A stretch of 64,000 nt of DNA from Azolla caroliniana (Eukaryota; Polypodiophyta): positions 1 to 64,000 of the forward strand of contig CM091651.1 in the NCBI GenBank assembly GCA_043228905.1. The letters run 5' to 3'. A model generated the notes under the pieces. The model did not search any database. It was not told the origin of the DNA and saw only the letters and a program-made list of their open reading frames with translations. Position numbers and translations under genes: made by a program. The stretch's first letter is position 1. Every line of letters begins with the position of its first letter. Below, piece by piece: positions 29,315 through 49,316 of the stretch.

Positions 29315-29762
29315 CAGATTACCTCCTAGGATTATAGAGTGTTCCCCACCAAAAGTCAATCAATCTAATATTTTTTCTTAAAAAGTTCTAAAAGTAACTA
29401 GAAAACCCAAGAAAATTTTTTATACCTCCAGTTCAGAAAATTGCTTTAATTTTTTTTAGAATATCCCCTCATCAAACAGCGATAGCTGATTGGTCGATGA
29501 CTGACGAAAGCTTGGTTACCCCTGTACGGAAGATAGGAGGAACAGGTATTCTCAAAAAACTATTTCGTGATATACTATGTAATCGATATTGGGGGTTCAA
29601 CCAAAAAAGTTTATCGCCCCCGAATGATTGGATTGGATACATTTGATTCGGTCGACCCGACTAAACCAGCAACGAAACAAATAGATGGTTCATAACAGAG
29701 TCCAAGAGTTTTAGCCCGACGGGACAACTCATATTACTCTTTAATCGATTTGAACTACTAAT
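29315..29762. other. trnE-psbM spacer
   Basis: About 450 bases with no recognised gene or strong repeat. Confidence 0.5.
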
Positions 29763-29867
29763 ACGGAAGTTAACATTCTTGCGTTCGTAGCCACCGCACT
29801 TTTCATCCTAATCCCAACAGCTTTTTTACTGATTCTCTATATTCAAACGGCCGCTCAAAACAACTGA
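29763..29867 (+). CDS. psbM: Photosystem II reaction centre protein M, ACG start
   Basis: A 34-residue PSII subunit at the dimer interface. The frame reads (ACG)[19 protein letters not shown] and ends AAQNN before TGA, with one membrane helix. ACG at 29763..29765 stands at the conserved Met and should be edited to AUG. It is too short and lacks ATG, so ORF finders skip it. Confidence 0.93.
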   Translation, partial: TEVNILAFVATALFILIPTAFLLILYIQTAAQNN

Positions 29868-30142
29868 TGTTGGTTGGCATAAGGCAGCGTTTGTAAATGA
29901 GCAAAGAAACTTAGAATAAGTATTCGTTGTGGGATAGGGAAGAACAGACCAGTTTTTTGAGGCACGGCGGGCGGTTATACGCAGCACAGTTCCGGTAGCG
30001 AAACGCCGTCGTTCTTTTCGAGTAGAGATTGGACCCCCCTCTCCGCAAAAAAGGTAGAGGGGGGTTGCTTGTCTTGTACCTCCTCCGCAACGATGAGCAT
30101 TAATCAGATCAATCTACAAGAGGAAGAGTCAACCACTTTTTT

Positions 30143-30232
30143 TTACGATCCGCTTCTTCCCCAAACTACAAGTGATAAAGAGAACGTAGATGTCGCCGTC
30201 GAAGCAGCCCAAGCTATACTAACTGGATCCGT
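30143..30232 (-). CDS. petN: Cytochrome b6f subunit VIII, heavily edited
   Basis: A 29-residue single-helix subunit of the cytochrome b6f complex. The 30-codon frame matches PetN exactly in length and in VSIAW, FSLSLVVWGRSG, but the DNA lacks ATG. Codon 1 is ACG (M), codon 3 CCA, codon 11 TCG (L), codon 12 ACG (M), codon 13 GCG (V), codon 14 ACA, codon 15 TCT (F) and codon 29 TCG (L). Converting the second-position C of each gives the family sequence nearly throughout. It lies between psbM and trnC as expected. A plus-strand open frame across it is a shadow. Confidence 0.9.
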   Translation of the reverse strand, partial: TDPVSIAWAASTATSTFSLSLVVWGRSGS

Positions 30233-30721
30233 GATTGTGATTCCTATCTTTCCGACTATCCCAAAAATTACTTTTGATCGATTATCTACGAGTCTACGCA
30301 TGGATATCCCACATACGCAACGCGTGAGGATTTGATTCCTACTTACTAGGATACCCTAATAGCGAAGGATAGTGACGGCGTATATACCTTTTTTTTAATG
30401 TGACCAAACATTCATTTGAGATTTTTGCTGATTCAGACATCTGATACAGCAACTGATGTTATACTAATATTGGGGTTGCTTACGCGTGATACACCCAGAT
30501 ACATTCAAAGTGATAGGCTATGATAGACCGTAGAGCATCTCGGTTTGTATCTGGTTTCGGCGCGGCAAACAATCCCTGATAATTGTCAAAGAAATAGAAT
30601 AAAAAGGTTAATCTATCTATCTTTTTTGCTCTTCTTACTTCTCCTTATCTTTATAGCCCCTTCTCTACTCCTTTCTTAAAAAACTCTACTTGACTTGACG
30701 AATACCACTGAGACTTTTAGT
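30233..30721. other. petN-trnC spacer
   Basis: About 490 bases without a gene; it is upstream of petN and so probably holds its promoter. Nothing else is recognisable. Confidence 0.5.
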
Positions 30722-30793
30722 AGGCGACACCCAGACTCGAACTGGGGAATCAAGGATTTGCAATCCTCTGTCTTACCACTTGACTATATCGCC
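30722..30793 (-). tRNA. trnC-GCA: tRNA-Cys (GCA)
   Basis: A 72-nt cloverleaf with acceptor GGCGATA/TGTCGCC and anticodon GCA. Confidence 0.94.
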
Positions 30794-31086
30794 CCCCTTA
30801 CCGAACCACCGATAGTTGATCTTGATCTGGTCGAAGGCTAAGCTTATATCGATACGGAAGGCCTTATAACTAGTAGTCTACTAACTAATAAGTATACTAC
30901 TCGGTGGGAGCTTTAGCAAGTGGCTGATTCCCGCACTCTTCCGAGTCACCCCAAAAATAGCGATTACTTAATGGTTTTTTTTTTTTTTTGCTGAGCAAGC
31001 AAAAAAATCATTTAGTGATTCTTGCAATTAAACTTTTGATGCACTCTTTCCTCCACGTACGGAGCATGCTCCTGAGTGATTTTATG

Positions 31087-31157
31087 GGCGGATAGCGGGA
31101 ATCGAACCCGCGTCATCTCCTTGGCAAGGAGATATTTTACCATTCAACTATATCCGC
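31087..31157 (-). tRNA. trnG-GCC: tRNA-Gly (GCC)
   Basis: A 71-nt cloverleaf with acceptor GCGGATA/TATCCGC and anticodon GCC, intronless. It is upstream of psbZ. Confidence 0.95.
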
Positions 31158-31411
31158 AGATTTTCCTATCACTTTTATTGTACACTCCATCGCAGGCTTA
31201 GTATATAGTAACCTCTGCAAGTCATTCGGCTTCTTGATTAGCTGCTTGACTCGATCGGGTTGCGGGCGAGGGGACCCACCCGCCCTCTCCCCCGAGATAG
31301 ATTGAGGCGAAAAAGCTACTCCGTAACTCCTTTTTAGAGTAGATTATATCTTAACGATATTTATTGCGTCTCTACCCGCGATAGTAAGTTCCGGAGTACT
31401 GGGATTATTAA

Positions 31412-31603
31412 TCATTGGGAAATAAAGGAATTGGGTATACCTACTAAGAAAACTAATCCGATCCATAACGAAGCCCCCGAAAATACAAAATTTTTATTGC
31501 TGGACCAACCATCAGGAGACGCGAGCGCAACAGGTACACCAACAACTAGTAAGAATGATATGGTGATTAGTGCAAATAAAGCCAATTGAAAAGCTATAGT
31601 CGT
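31412..31603 (-). CDS. psbZ: Photosystem II protein Z, ACG start
   Basis: Two-span PSII subunit near the CP43 side. The 63-residue frame starts at ACG 31601..31603, giving (M)[18 protein letters not shown], and contains [11 protein letters not shown] and [16 protein letters not shown]. An ATG further upstream in frame would add about 26 residues absent from the family, so the ACG is preferred. Confidence 0.93.
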   Translation of the reverse strand, partial: TTIAFQLALFALITISFLLVVGVPVALASPDGWSSNKNFVFSGASLWIGLVFLVGIPNSFISQ

Positions 31604-31966
31604 AATTCTAATTCCCTGGGTATCAAAAATGGGTTGTTTGTACCATCCAATCCTCATTCGGCAAGATTCTCGTTGTACCAACAGAAGGTAAGATATTAAG
31701 CGGGAGCTAAAAACCTTCTGGTACTCTATATTTTGATGTTACTCAATCTATCGATGACTCATTGAATGGAGGTGGAAAAATTCCGCAATTAGCAACAGTG
31801 ATCCACAGAATTCTACCATCAATCTTACAAGAAAATCCGTTTCATATCTTCCATACTATAGGTAAGTTTCGATACAATACATATATATTGACGTTGAGAT
31901 AATCTATCTACCAAGAAGGTAGATCATTGATACTTCTGATTGTTAGACAAGGATTCTATGTATCTA

Positions 31967-32055
31967 GGAGAGATGGCCGAGTGGTTTATGGCTCCAGTCT
32001 TGAAAACTGGCATGGTGCCGAAACACCATCGAGGGTTCGAATCCCTCTCTCTCCT
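31967..32055 (+). tRNA. trnS-UGA: tRNA-Ser (UGA)
   Basis: An 89-nt class II tRNA with acceptor GGAGAGA/TCTCTCC and anticodon TGA. It lies opposite to psbZ and psbC. Confidence 0.95.
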
Positions 32056-32631
32056 ACAGTTCAATATCGAAGATTAAGCCATAATAATAATATTGAGAGA
32101 CGTCAGCATTATATGGTATGTGGGTGGTCTCTAAAAAAAAAAAAATGACTTTTAGAAAAAAAAGTAGTTGACGAGGGGATTTGTTGCCTATGATGCGTCG
32201 AAAAACCAATCCAAGTACAAATAAATCGGGTTGACGCTAGTCTCCCGCTTCGACGGAAATTTAGATTTCCAGTTATAGAGTTATAGCAACCAACCGCCTC
32301 CGCTCTGACAGTCTACCTAAAAGTAGCTCCTAAGAAATCGTCGTTTCTGACACATATACATTCATTACTGCATAAAAACTTAAAGTATTTATCATTTTGA
32401 GGTTGCCCATATCGTTGAGCTAGCTAGACTCCGAAGTTGTTGGTGTCTACCCATCCGAATAGATGGATAGACAATATAAATCTACTTGGATTTAATGGAA
32501 TAGGTAACGAATCCGCCGACAGAAATGTACATTCATCAAGCGCATATGGACTTACTACCAGTAGCAGTAGAGGGAGAATCCTTTCCTTTTTCCGAGAATT
32601 TGAACTTTCTTATTTTCCCGCGTTTTGTTCT
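32056..32631. other. trnS-UGA to psbC spacer
   Basis: About 580 bases at the 3' side of psbC. No gene is seen. Confidence 0.5.
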
Positions 32632-36681
<4,050 letters not shown>

Positions 36682-36753
36682 AGCCCCTTATCGGATTTGA
36701 ACCGATGACTTACGCCTTACCATGGCGGTACTCTACCACTGAGTTAAAGGGGC
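36682..36753 (-). tRNA. trnT-GGU: tRNA-Thr (GGU)
   Basis: A 72-nt cloverleaf with acceptor GCCCCTT/AAGGGGC and anticodon GGT. Confidence 0.95.
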
Positions 36754-36912
36754 CTAGATTTTTTTATCTACCCTCTTTTATTTAATTTAAATAGTCATAT
36801 TTTTTTAGTATTAATATCTATTCTATTTCCAGATGAGCGGAACTTTTAGGGTAAGCTCGACGGGGGGCATGACCTGCTGCACCAGCAATAGAGAAAGAAT
36901 CGGTGGTTTCCT

Positions 36913-36986
36913 TTGCGGAGACAGGATTTGAACCTGTGACCTCAAGGTTATGAGCCTTGCGAGCTACCAAGCTGCTCTACCCCGCG
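36913..36986 (-). tRNA. trnfM-CAU: Initiator tRNA-fMet (CAU)
   Basis: A 74-nt cloverleaf with the C1-A72 mismatch typical of initiators, acceptor CGCGGGG and anticodon CAT. It is upstream of rps14. Confidence 0.95.
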
Positions 36987-37110
36987 TAATCGATACCTTC
37001 GATGTAATTATTATACATCCTTTAATAATTGCATTGAACATGAAAAAAGAAAGAACTATGTAATCTATATATATCTTTTTTTATACTTTATTAGTAGAGT
37101 TTCTCTTTAT

Positions 37111-37413
37111 TTACCAACTTGATTTTTTTACCCCAGGCAACAAACAAGTATGTGCCATTTCACGAGGTACATGTCTGGATAAACCAAAGTCTCGATAATT
37201 GGATCTGGGTCGTCCGGTTAGGGAACATCGGTTACGGAGACGAGTAGGCGCACTATTACGCGGCAAAGATTGCAGCTGCTTAGAAATTTCTATCTTTTGC
37301 TGGATTGATGAACTGATCCTGATTTGCCGTTTCAAAGATTGACGAATAGCTTCATATTCTTTTACTAATTCTTTTTTCCTTTTCTCCTTCTCAATAAGAC
37401 TCTTTCTTGCCGT
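37111..37413 (-). CDS. rps14: 30S ribosomal protein S14, ACG start
   Basis: Small-subunit ribosomal protein, 100 residues. It starts at ACG 37411..37413 as (M)[19 protein letters not shown] and contains [21 protein letters not shown]. No ATG is available at the conserved start. It is downstream of psaB, consistent with the psaA-psaB-rps14 operon. Confidence 0.95.
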   Translation of the reverse strand, partial: TARKSLIEKEKRKKELVKEYEAIRQSLKRQIRISSSIQQKIEISKQLQSLPRNSAPTRLRNRCSLTGRPRSNYRDFGLSRHVPREMAHTCLLPGVKKSSW

Positions 37414-37684
37414 AATTCACAAGTCAGTTGAATGGGATTTTTATGCTATTCTAAACATAGAACACGGATAAGATCTGTTATGGAAGTATTTATTTGCCCT
37501 CGACTTGTGGGTAGAAAAAGGAAAAAAAAAGTATATATACATTTTTTTCCTTTTTCTTTTTATGAATCAACTTGTAATCTGGTTGATTTTGCGATTAGCC
37601 CCAACGGGGTAATAGTGGCACGGACAAACTAAAAATAGAAAAAAAGACTCTGTTGATTAGGAGGTAAATTCAGAAACGGATGGA

Positions 37685-39907
<2,223 letters not shown>

Positions 39908-39914
39908 CTAGCCA

Positions 39915-42509
<2,595 letters not shown>

Positions 42510-44406
42510 TCACTCACTCAGGGGAGAAGAACGTCCCGTAATCTTCAACCGATTCTGCGCTTCAATGTAATTACCAGGGGAAAGTGCTACTGCTTGTCTC
42601 CGATAATCGGCGGCTTGATCGAACCGAGCTTCTGAATTTTCTGAGTCTCCCTCCTGAATGGCCTGTTCCCCTCGGTCAGGATGGATGGATCTTTTTGTAG
42701 ACCTCCTCCCTCAGAACCGAACTTGAGAGTTTCCTACCTCATACGGCTCGAACAACTACGTTTCCGGTTGGCTAACTAGCAAACTATCCCCCTGAAATAG
42801 AGTAAACCAATTTCCGATTCGTCGAAGAGTCGGAAGTAGTCATCGATGGGGGTTTCCAACTCTACCTCTTTCCGGATATAGTTCTTTCCGTACTCCCAGT
42901 CAAGAGAAGGATTTCTATATATATAGATATAGAAATCCCTCTTCTAAGGCTAATTATCCTATTCCTTCTGAATATGGATCCATTCAGATAGATTGTTCCT
43001 TTGGGATTTTATACTACACCGTGGTCCGTTACCCCTATTTTTCCAATCGACCCTGCTACAGAGACAGATTGTGTAACTTCTTGGTTAGACCAAACTCATT
43101 GTATCAACCCATATCTTCAATGATGAATCTTTACGGTGCTATATCCTTCCATTTAATCGATTACCCATGGGATCTTTAGGCTACCCTTCTTTCAAACTTG
43201 GGTTAATCTGGAGGGGGTAGAGCTTATCCCCACAGCTTGCAACAACTCTCGTTCAGATCAGAAGTATGTTTATGGGATGCCTTTTTCGTTGGTTGAATAG
43301 CTACGAGCCAAAGGATCCCAAGGTATAGATAATCGCACGTAGTGACAGATCACAGCCATATTATTAAGAGCTTGTGGCAGAAAAGAATTCCGCTCCAATG
43401 CTTGGAAGTAATATTCCAATGCTTTTGCATGTTTCCCGTTACTAGTATGAATAGGACCTATATTATGAAGTATGTAACTCCGATCGTAAGAATCAATTTC
43501 TAAGCGCATAGCTTTGTAATAGTTTTATAAAGCTTCTGCATACTCTCCTTCGGATTGGGCCGACATCCGTTACGGTTGCTAATGCGAATAAGCCCCGTTC
43601 CAAAACCGTACGTGAGATTTCCATCTCATACGGCTACTCCCGCCCGAAGCACGGGGGGTAGTAACGTTCGAAATAAATTGATTATTTCTACCCCTAACCT
43701 GTAATTGAGCGGGGGCTAGTGTGTTGTAAAATTAGTACCTAACCATCCTTCTTGCAAAAAATTTCCAGGCAAACAACTAAATAAATAGATTATTTTACTT
43801 CCGAAAATCCTTTACAATTTCTTCGTTCCCAACGCCTTGTTTTTGAATTTTTAAAAATTACGGGGATTATTCGCCTCGACAATTTCCGATGATTCTGGGG
43901 GTATCCAAAACACAAACGGGATGGGTGTCTGTCGTCCCAATCACTGTCAACCACGATTCTAGAGTCGTCAAAGAGGTTTAATACGTGGCGAAACCAAAAA
44001 CAGATTAACGAAGTATTTGTGATGTCGATTTCTATGCGTAGTGTCTTCCCCCCACGCTCACCCGCGAAATCATGCATAGTTTTTTATTTCGTAGGCTCAG
44101 TCTTCCACTTATTACTAAAACCTATTAGTCATATGGCTGTAGCATTCGAGGTTGCGCGAATCGTGGATACACGACCGAAGGACTTGTTCCCGAATCGAAA
44201 CACACCTTCACAAAACGTGGGTCTTTTTGGATTACCGTTTACTAGATGTCGATAAGAACGGATTTACCCTACCGAATCGCACCATCCCTATGATATGTAG
44301 AAGCTTTCCTCTCTCTTTCAGTGGTCGGCAAAACTTGTAACAAAATATCTGCTAGAATTGTGGAAGTCTTATCAATAGAATTGTCATTTCTCTGAGATCT
44401 GGGCAT
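42510..44406 (-). CDS. ycf3: Photosystem I assembly protein Ycf3 (three exons), one in-frame stop to be edited
   Basis: Tetratricopeptide-repeat chaperone for PSI assembly in the thylakoid. Exon 1 is 44283..44406 (124 nt), exon 2 is 43339..43568 (230 nt), exon 3 is 42510..42674. The first two have the exact usual lengths. The product is 172 residues. Both introns start GTGCG and end AC and show domain V hairpins (about 43601..43634 and 42717..42751). TAA 43525..43527 in EYAEAL*NYYKAMR is the conserved Gln and needs U-to-C. Several other codons (for example CGG for Trp) suggest further C-to-U editing. It is also called pafI. Confidence 0.94.
42909..42938. repeat. 12-bp stem-loop in ycf3 intron 2
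   Basis: GGATTTCTATAT (42909..42920) pairs perfectly with ATATAGAAATCC (42927..42938) across a 6-nt loop. It lies inside the second ycf3 intron and is probably part of its secondary structure. Confidence 0.7.
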
Positions 44407-44998
44407 AATCAATTCCAAATTCTTTTTCTCTCACATTCCACTTATTGTTGTATTAATCGGGATTACTAATAAAATAATGCTTTTGGCTTTTGGCGGTACG
44501 AGAAAGCAATAAGTACGCCGCACATCATTTATGTATTTGAATTTGCAACCAGACATTAAAAAGCAATGGAATAATGGATTCGACCTCTCTGCATGTAACA
44601 GAAAAAGGCTTCTGATGGGTGGAGAAACAGAGTGTCGAAACTTGTTTATCGCAACCCCCAAAAAAACAGGTTTTTTTTTCTCTTCGAATTCGACCCCTCT
44701 CGGATTGTGATAGAAAAGCCTACCCATTCAAAAGTAAAAAGGATTTCTCTTGTATAGAAATCCGATTAATAGTGACCAAGATAAAGATTCATATGTAAAA
44801 TATTCTTGTTTTATATTATGTCAATCTCAGATATCAATGATATCTCTAAAAATAATCTGAAGTAGGTGAGTACTAGATCTGTGTGTAAAATAAATAGTAC
44901 TATCTCACTATTATGTATGGATCACCAGCTTGCTTGCTTGCAACTTTGCTACCTAAATCTCTAGAATGTGTCATAGTATCTGAAAAATCAAACCTAAA
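44407..44998. other. ycf3-trnS-GGA spacer
   Basis: About 590 bases upstream of ycf3. A 98-codon minus-strand frame (44431..44727) has no recognisable family. Nothing else is seen. Confidence 0.5.
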
Positions 44999-45085
44999 GG
45001 AAGGGTGACCGAGGGGTTTAAGGTGTAGCACCGGAAATGCTAAGTAGACTGCTGTTTACCGAGGGTTCAAATCCCTCTCCTTCCT
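44999..45085 (+). tRNA. trnS-GGA: tRNA-Ser (GGA)
   Basis: An 87-nt class II tRNA with acceptor GGAAGGG paired to TCCTTCC (one G-U pair) and anticodon GGA. Confidence 0.93.
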
Positions 45086-45508
45086 TCTGAAACCCTTCTG
45101 TTTCCACATCCCCTTCGTTGCGGCATTCCCCCTATAAATTACTTACTATTAATCATAACCGAAACTTTCCCAGTGACGGGAAGGAGAGGGCTGATAAGTT
45201 GGGAATACGGATGGTCCTTTGTAATAGAATTGCTCATTACTGGACTAGAAATCTTTAAGTAGCCCGGAATATTTCATGACGTGTCGGTTAGATCTGTTCA
45301 AAACTCCGCTTTTAAAGTATGAAGTACGATATTTTAAACGGTTTTTTGCCGCGATAGATAAGTCGGATTTTTTATCTATCTTACTAATCTTTTTAGTGAG
45401 CCCTTTGTTGGTTTCTATCTCAAACAGATCGCTTGAGAATTATAAGGATTCTCAAACAATCTGATTTACTGAAAAACTTACTCCATTGTATAAGTAACTC
45501 GCTTAGGT
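45086..45508. other. trnS-GGA to rps4 spacer
   Basis: About 420 bases at the 3' side of rps4. No gene is seen. Confidence 0.5.
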
Positions 45509-46141
45509 TTAAGCTTTCCGAGAATAGTATTCGACGACTGACAATTCGTTTATATTCAAGTCGATAGATTCTCGAGTGGCGGTTTTATTAACTAACCCCT
45601 TCGGTCTGTTGTCCTCCGAAAAAGAGAGAGTTAGGTGATCTGGTATTTGGTTCCCTCGAGAAGACTCAATAATACCGGTCCTTTTTAATCCATTCAAAGA
45701 AGTTGGTCGATTCCGAACAGTAAGAATATCTTTCGGTTTGCAACGGTAACTAGGTACATCCACAATATGATCGTTGACTAAGATGTGTCTGTGATTGACC
45801 GGTTGTCTAGCTGCAGGAATGGTCGGAGCCATACCCAAGTGAAAAATAATATTATCTAAACGCATTTCGAGTAATTGCAATGGTACTTGTCCCGTTGAAC
45901 CCTTAGTCTTTCTAGCGATGCGGACGTATCGGAGCAATTGACGTTCTGTCAATCCATAGTTATAACGTAATCTTTGTTTAGCTTCCAAGCGCACGCAAAA
46001 CTGAGAAATCTTCTTTGGGGTGGATGTGGATTGATCAGCAGCAACCCGAGTTTCTCCCGCATTGGAAGCCTCACCTGCAAGTCCCGGCAAACTCTTTAGA
46101 CGGCGTATCACTTTCAAACGAGGTCCTCGGTAACGAGACGT
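45509..46141 (-). CDS. rps4: 30S ribosomal protein S4, ACG start
   Basis: Primary 16S rRNA-binding ribosomal protein. The 210-residue frame starts at ACG 46139..46141, giving (M)[19 protein letters not shown]. It contains the S4 RNA-binding region ([37 protein letters not shown]). It ends YYSRKA. Slightly longer than the usual 200-206 residues, with an extension before the C-terminus. Confidence 0.95.
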   Translation of the reverse strand, partial: TSRYRGPRLKVIRRLKSLPGLAGEASNAGETRVAADQSTSTPKKISQFCVRLEAKQRLRYNYGLTERQLLRYVRIARKTKGSTGQVPLQLLEMRLDNIIFHLGMAPTIPAARQPVNHRHILVNDHIVDVPSYRCKPKDILTVRNRPTSLNGLKRTGIIESSRGNQIPDHLTLSFSEDNRPKGLVNKTATRESIDLNINELSVVEYYSRKA

Positions 46142-46677
46142 AAAAACTCCTTTTCTGTGAACGTTTCATTATTCAGAATAAAACCTCATTCGGGATTTGG
46201 CACGGAAATGAAAAAATCCATTCTGGCACAGTACCCATCCAATTTCATTAAGGATTCGTGTGACAACCATAACATATTAATCAGAGCCATCAACCACCAA
46301 TTTTTTGTTTTCTCGTTTTGTGGATGGAATAGATATAGGATTCTCGGAGATGGGCGAAAGAGAAATATCGGATCAGTGGCTTGGCTGAAAATCCTGTAGT
46401 ATACTATTCATATAAAGTTTAACAAAAACAAAAATTGAATGGATTGATATAATATAGTATTGCCTAATTCGGTACATTGCTGTATAATTATTGTGCTAGG
46501 TAAATGTATGGCGGGAAAGTAAAAAAAGCTAAATTTAGGTATTTAGATAAGGGATTACGAAAGAAACAAAAATTCTGTATATTCCTCGCTTAGATCGTTC
46601 GGATATGGAGAATCTATCTCCGAACAGGGTAAAATTTTCGTCTATTTTGTGTTTCAGTCTTTTGGGGCCCAAGAGTA
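46142..46677. other. rps4-trnL spacer without trnT-UGU
   Basis: About 540 bases. trnT-UGU normally lies here in land plants, but no tRNA can be folded from this stretch by eye. The rps4 promoter is presumably here. Confidence 0.55.
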
Positions 46678-47265
46678 GGGGATATGGCGGAATGGTAGAC
46701 GCTACGGACTCAATCGGATCGAGCCTGGGTGTGGAAACGGACCGAGTGACAGCTCCCAGATTCAGGGGAACCCAGGATTTTTTCGCGGGTAATCCTGAGC
46801 CAAATCTAACTTCAGCTAAATGACTTTTGGACATCGAAGCGAGATAGGTACAGAGACTCGACGGGAGCTATTCGAACGAACACTCTTTCAATCTTTACAG
46901 TCGGAGAGTTACTGACTGTACGACTACTACGACCATCCATCGGATTAGATAAGGTACAGGAACGGACGAGAGGGCTGGGTAGTTGGGTTGGACGAATATC
47001 AGGCGTGATCCTTGCTGCAATATATATAGTTGCTATCTGAAGGATCTATCCTTATTCTTGTTACTTCCGATTTTTCTACTTCGCTCGACTTGCTTTCTGG
47101 TGCACTAAAAAAAAAAGCTTCCACAAGTATTAGCAATTGATAGCTTTTTCGTGAATAAAGATAGAGTCCCATTCTACACGTTCGGCGAGCGTAACAATGC
47201 AAATCGTGGTAGAAAGAAAATCCGTTGGTTTTTTAACCGTGAGGGTTCGAGCCCCTCTATCCCTA
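46678..47265 (+). tRNA. trnL-UAA: tRNA-Leu, genomic anticodon CAA, with group I intron
   Basis: The 5' exon is 46678..46711 and the 3' exon is about 47217..47265. Acceptor GGGGATA pairs with TATCCCT. The group I intron (about 46712..47216) interrupts the anticodon after its first base, the conserved trnL-UAA site. That base is C here, so the DNA spells CAA. C-to-U editing at 46711 would restore UAA, a change already described in a fern. The 3' intron boundary is uncertain by one base. Confidence 0.9.
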
Positions 47266-47632
47266 ATGGGACAGTATAAAGAGAAAATTTTTGATCTTTT
47301 ATAGATCAGATAGGTTTTTAGATCGACGTGCCTCTATTAAGAGGTAAAGCTATGAATGTCGTCCACTTAAAAGAAAACTCGATTGATTACGGAACATTCC
47401 GTACTTTCAGACTGAAAACGATTTCAACTTCTTTCTATTTAGGTAGAAATTACAAATGAACCATTCAGCAAGCCTAAAAGACTGTCTGAATGGTTCATTC
47501 GAAGTAAAACCACATGAAGTCTCTGACAAAGCAAATATCTAATGCTACTAGTTCGACCGAGCAAGAAGAAAAAAATGAATCGGAAAAAGATCTACACCCT
47601 TCTTCTGTTTTTCGAGCATATTCTTTTAAAGG
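47266..47632. other. trnL-trnF spacer
   Basis: About 370 bases. It contains the 14-bp stem-loop at 47455..47499 and no gene. Confidence 0.6.
47455..47499. repeat. Perfect 14-bp stem-loop
   Basis: AATGAACCATTCAG (47455..47468) is perfectly complementary to CTGAATGGTTCATT (47486..47499) across a 17-nt loop. It lies in the trnL-trnF spacer and may act as a processing or stabilising hairpin. Confidence 0.75.
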
Positions 47633-47637
47633 GCCGG

Positions 47638-47674
<37 letters not shown>

Positions 47675-47705
47675 CGTGTCACCAGTTCAAGTCTGGTTCT
47701 TGGCA
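47633..47705 (+). tRNA. trnF-GAA: tRNA-Phe (GAA)
   Basis: A 73-nt cloverleaf with acceptor GCCGGGA pairing TCTTGGC (one G-U pair) and anticodon GAA. Confidence 0.95.
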
Positions 47706-47961
47706 TACTATTAACAGAGAGAACAATGCTATACGATAGCATGGAACGTATCTCTCCGATGGGCATATGACGATCGGTAGATTTAGTCGTACAAGAATCC
47801 ATCCAAACAGATAAGTCTTTTGAACTTTTGAATTTGAATAATTGGCGAATCGCTCGGATCTTCCTTCCCATTTGAAAAATACCCCTGTAAAAGTGAAAAG
47901 TACGGGTATTTTAATTTATTCATTAGGAGGGAATAAGCCCCTTCCCCTGTTAGTATGTAAC

Positions 47962-48438
47962 CTAATATGCATCCTGCAACTCAAAAAAATTGGGTACAAC
48001 GTAGTCTTTACGCAAAGGCCAGCCGATCCAGCTTTCAGGCATCAGTATACGCCTAAGACGTGGATGACCCTGATAGATTATTCCTAACATGTCATAAGAT
48101 TCCCGTTCCTGAAAGTCAGAACTTTTCCAAACCCAAAAAACCGAAGGAATTATAGGGTTTTCTCTTGGAACAAAGATCTTTGTACAAACCTCCTCAGGTT
48201 GATCCGCCTCGTCCTGCATCTGCGTGAGGTGATACACGCTAACTAAAGGCCCCCCCGGTGTAGCGTCATACGCACATTGGGAACGTAGGTAGTTGAAACC
48301 AAAAATGTATGGAGCAACAGCTATTGACAGCCACTCTTCAGCTTTAACCTGCGAAGTTTCGACACCTCTATAATCATAACCTAGGGGTCTGTGAGCGAAT
48401 CCGTGTTTGGTCAACCAAGCGGATAATCGACCCTGCGT
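47962..48438 (-). CDS. ndhJ: NADH dehydrogenase-like complex subunit J, probable ACG start
   Basis: Soluble arm subunit of the NDH complex. The conserved protein begins at [11 protein letters not shown] 48436..48438 stands exactly at the usual Met and gives 158 residues, the common family length. An in-frame ATG at 48475..48477 would add 13 residues (MSTTETKMF...). Given how often ACG starts occur here I prefer 48438, but the longer form is possible. Motifs [14 protein letters not shown] and [18 protein letters not shown] are intact. It is part of ndhC-ndhK-ndhJ. Confidence 0.92.
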   Translation of the reverse strand, partial: TQGRLSAWLTKHGFAHRPLGYDYRGVETSQVKAEEWLSIAVAPYIFGFNYLRSQCAYDATPGGPLVSVYHLTQMQDEADQPEEVCTKIFVPRENPIIPSVFWVWKSSDFQERESYDMLGIIYQGHPRLRRILMPESWIGWPLRKDYVVPNFFELQDAY

Positions 48439-48545
48439 CGTCTTGGTGTCAAACATTTTTGTCTCGGTAGTACTCATATCGATTAAAACCTCTCTTCTGT
48501 TTCTATACCCCAAAAAACTATTAACTCATCAGCTTCCGATATTGA

Positions 48546-49316
48546 TTATTCTGAAAGCTGACCTTTTACTATTATTGAATCTAACGAGACCAAAAAAGCA
48601 TCTAACGAGGACTCTCTACCCCGATCATCTAGCTGTTGGTTGTATTCGCCAGTGTGAATGCTGGGTACTAAATGGAGGTGATGATTCATACCAAAGTACT
48701 TTTTTCGAGTAGAACTAGAAGCTCGATCCTTGTTCCTATAGTTATTCTCTCGAGCCACTTTTTTGCGAAGTTTGGTCACAGCATCAATAATAGCTTCGGG
48801 TCTAGGTGGACAACCCGGCAAATAAATATCTACAGGAATTAATTTATCTACCCCGCGAACAGTGCTGTAGGAATCTGTACTAAACATACCTCCTGTAATT
48901 GTGCAGGCTCCCATAGCAATTACGTATTTTGGTTCAGGCATCTGTTCATATAACCTGACCAGGGATGGAGCCATTTTCATAGTTATCGTACCGGCTGTCA
49001 CGATGAGGTCAGCCTGTCTGGGGCTGGACCTGGGTACTAAGCCGTATCGGTCGAAGTCGAATCGCGAACCTATTAGTGAAGCAAACTCAATAAAACAGCA
49101 GCTAGTACCGTATAATAGTGGCCACAAACTTGATAGTCTAGACCAATTTGAAGAGTCATTAATACTAGCTAAAAAAATTGAGTTTGACGCGCCCTGATCA
49201 GGTAACAAGGACTCTATTGAATAGATAAGGGAATTCTCGGGGGGTTTAACGTTGTCATTGCTTTTTCCATTCAAATATTCAGTAATTGAGACCGTTCCGA
49301 TGCTCCTTTTCGCCAT
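48546..49316 (-). CDS. ndhK: NADH dehydrogenase-like complex subunit K
   Basis: Iron-sulfur subunit (N2-type cluster) at the junction of the NDH arms. Cluster cysteines are visible in [18 protein letters not shown] and LPGCPP. The 256-residue frame starts ATG 49314..49316 and overlaps ndhC by 46 bases. The N-terminal 50 residues and the C-terminal 45 are not conserved, so the start is moderately certain. No stop editing is needed. Confidence 0.93.
   Translation of the reverse strand: MAKRSIGTVSITEYLNGKSNDNVKPPENSLIYSIESLLPDQGASNSIFLASINDSSNWSRLSSLWPLLYGTSCCFIEFASLIGSRFDFDRYGLVPRSSPRQADLIVTAGTITMKMAPSLVRLYEQMPEPKYVIAMGACTITGGMFSTDSYSTVRGVDKLIPVDIYLPGCPPRPEAIIDAVTKLRKKVARENNYRNKDRASSSTRKKYFGMNHHLHLVPSIHTGEYNQQLDDRGRESSLDAFLVSLDSIIVKGQLSE

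Noticed and set aside
30069-30335. An 88-codon plus-strand open frame, which might be taken as ycf66 or a novel gene
   Set aside because: It is antisense to petN; the minus strand gives PetN codon by codon, and the plus-strand product resembles no family.
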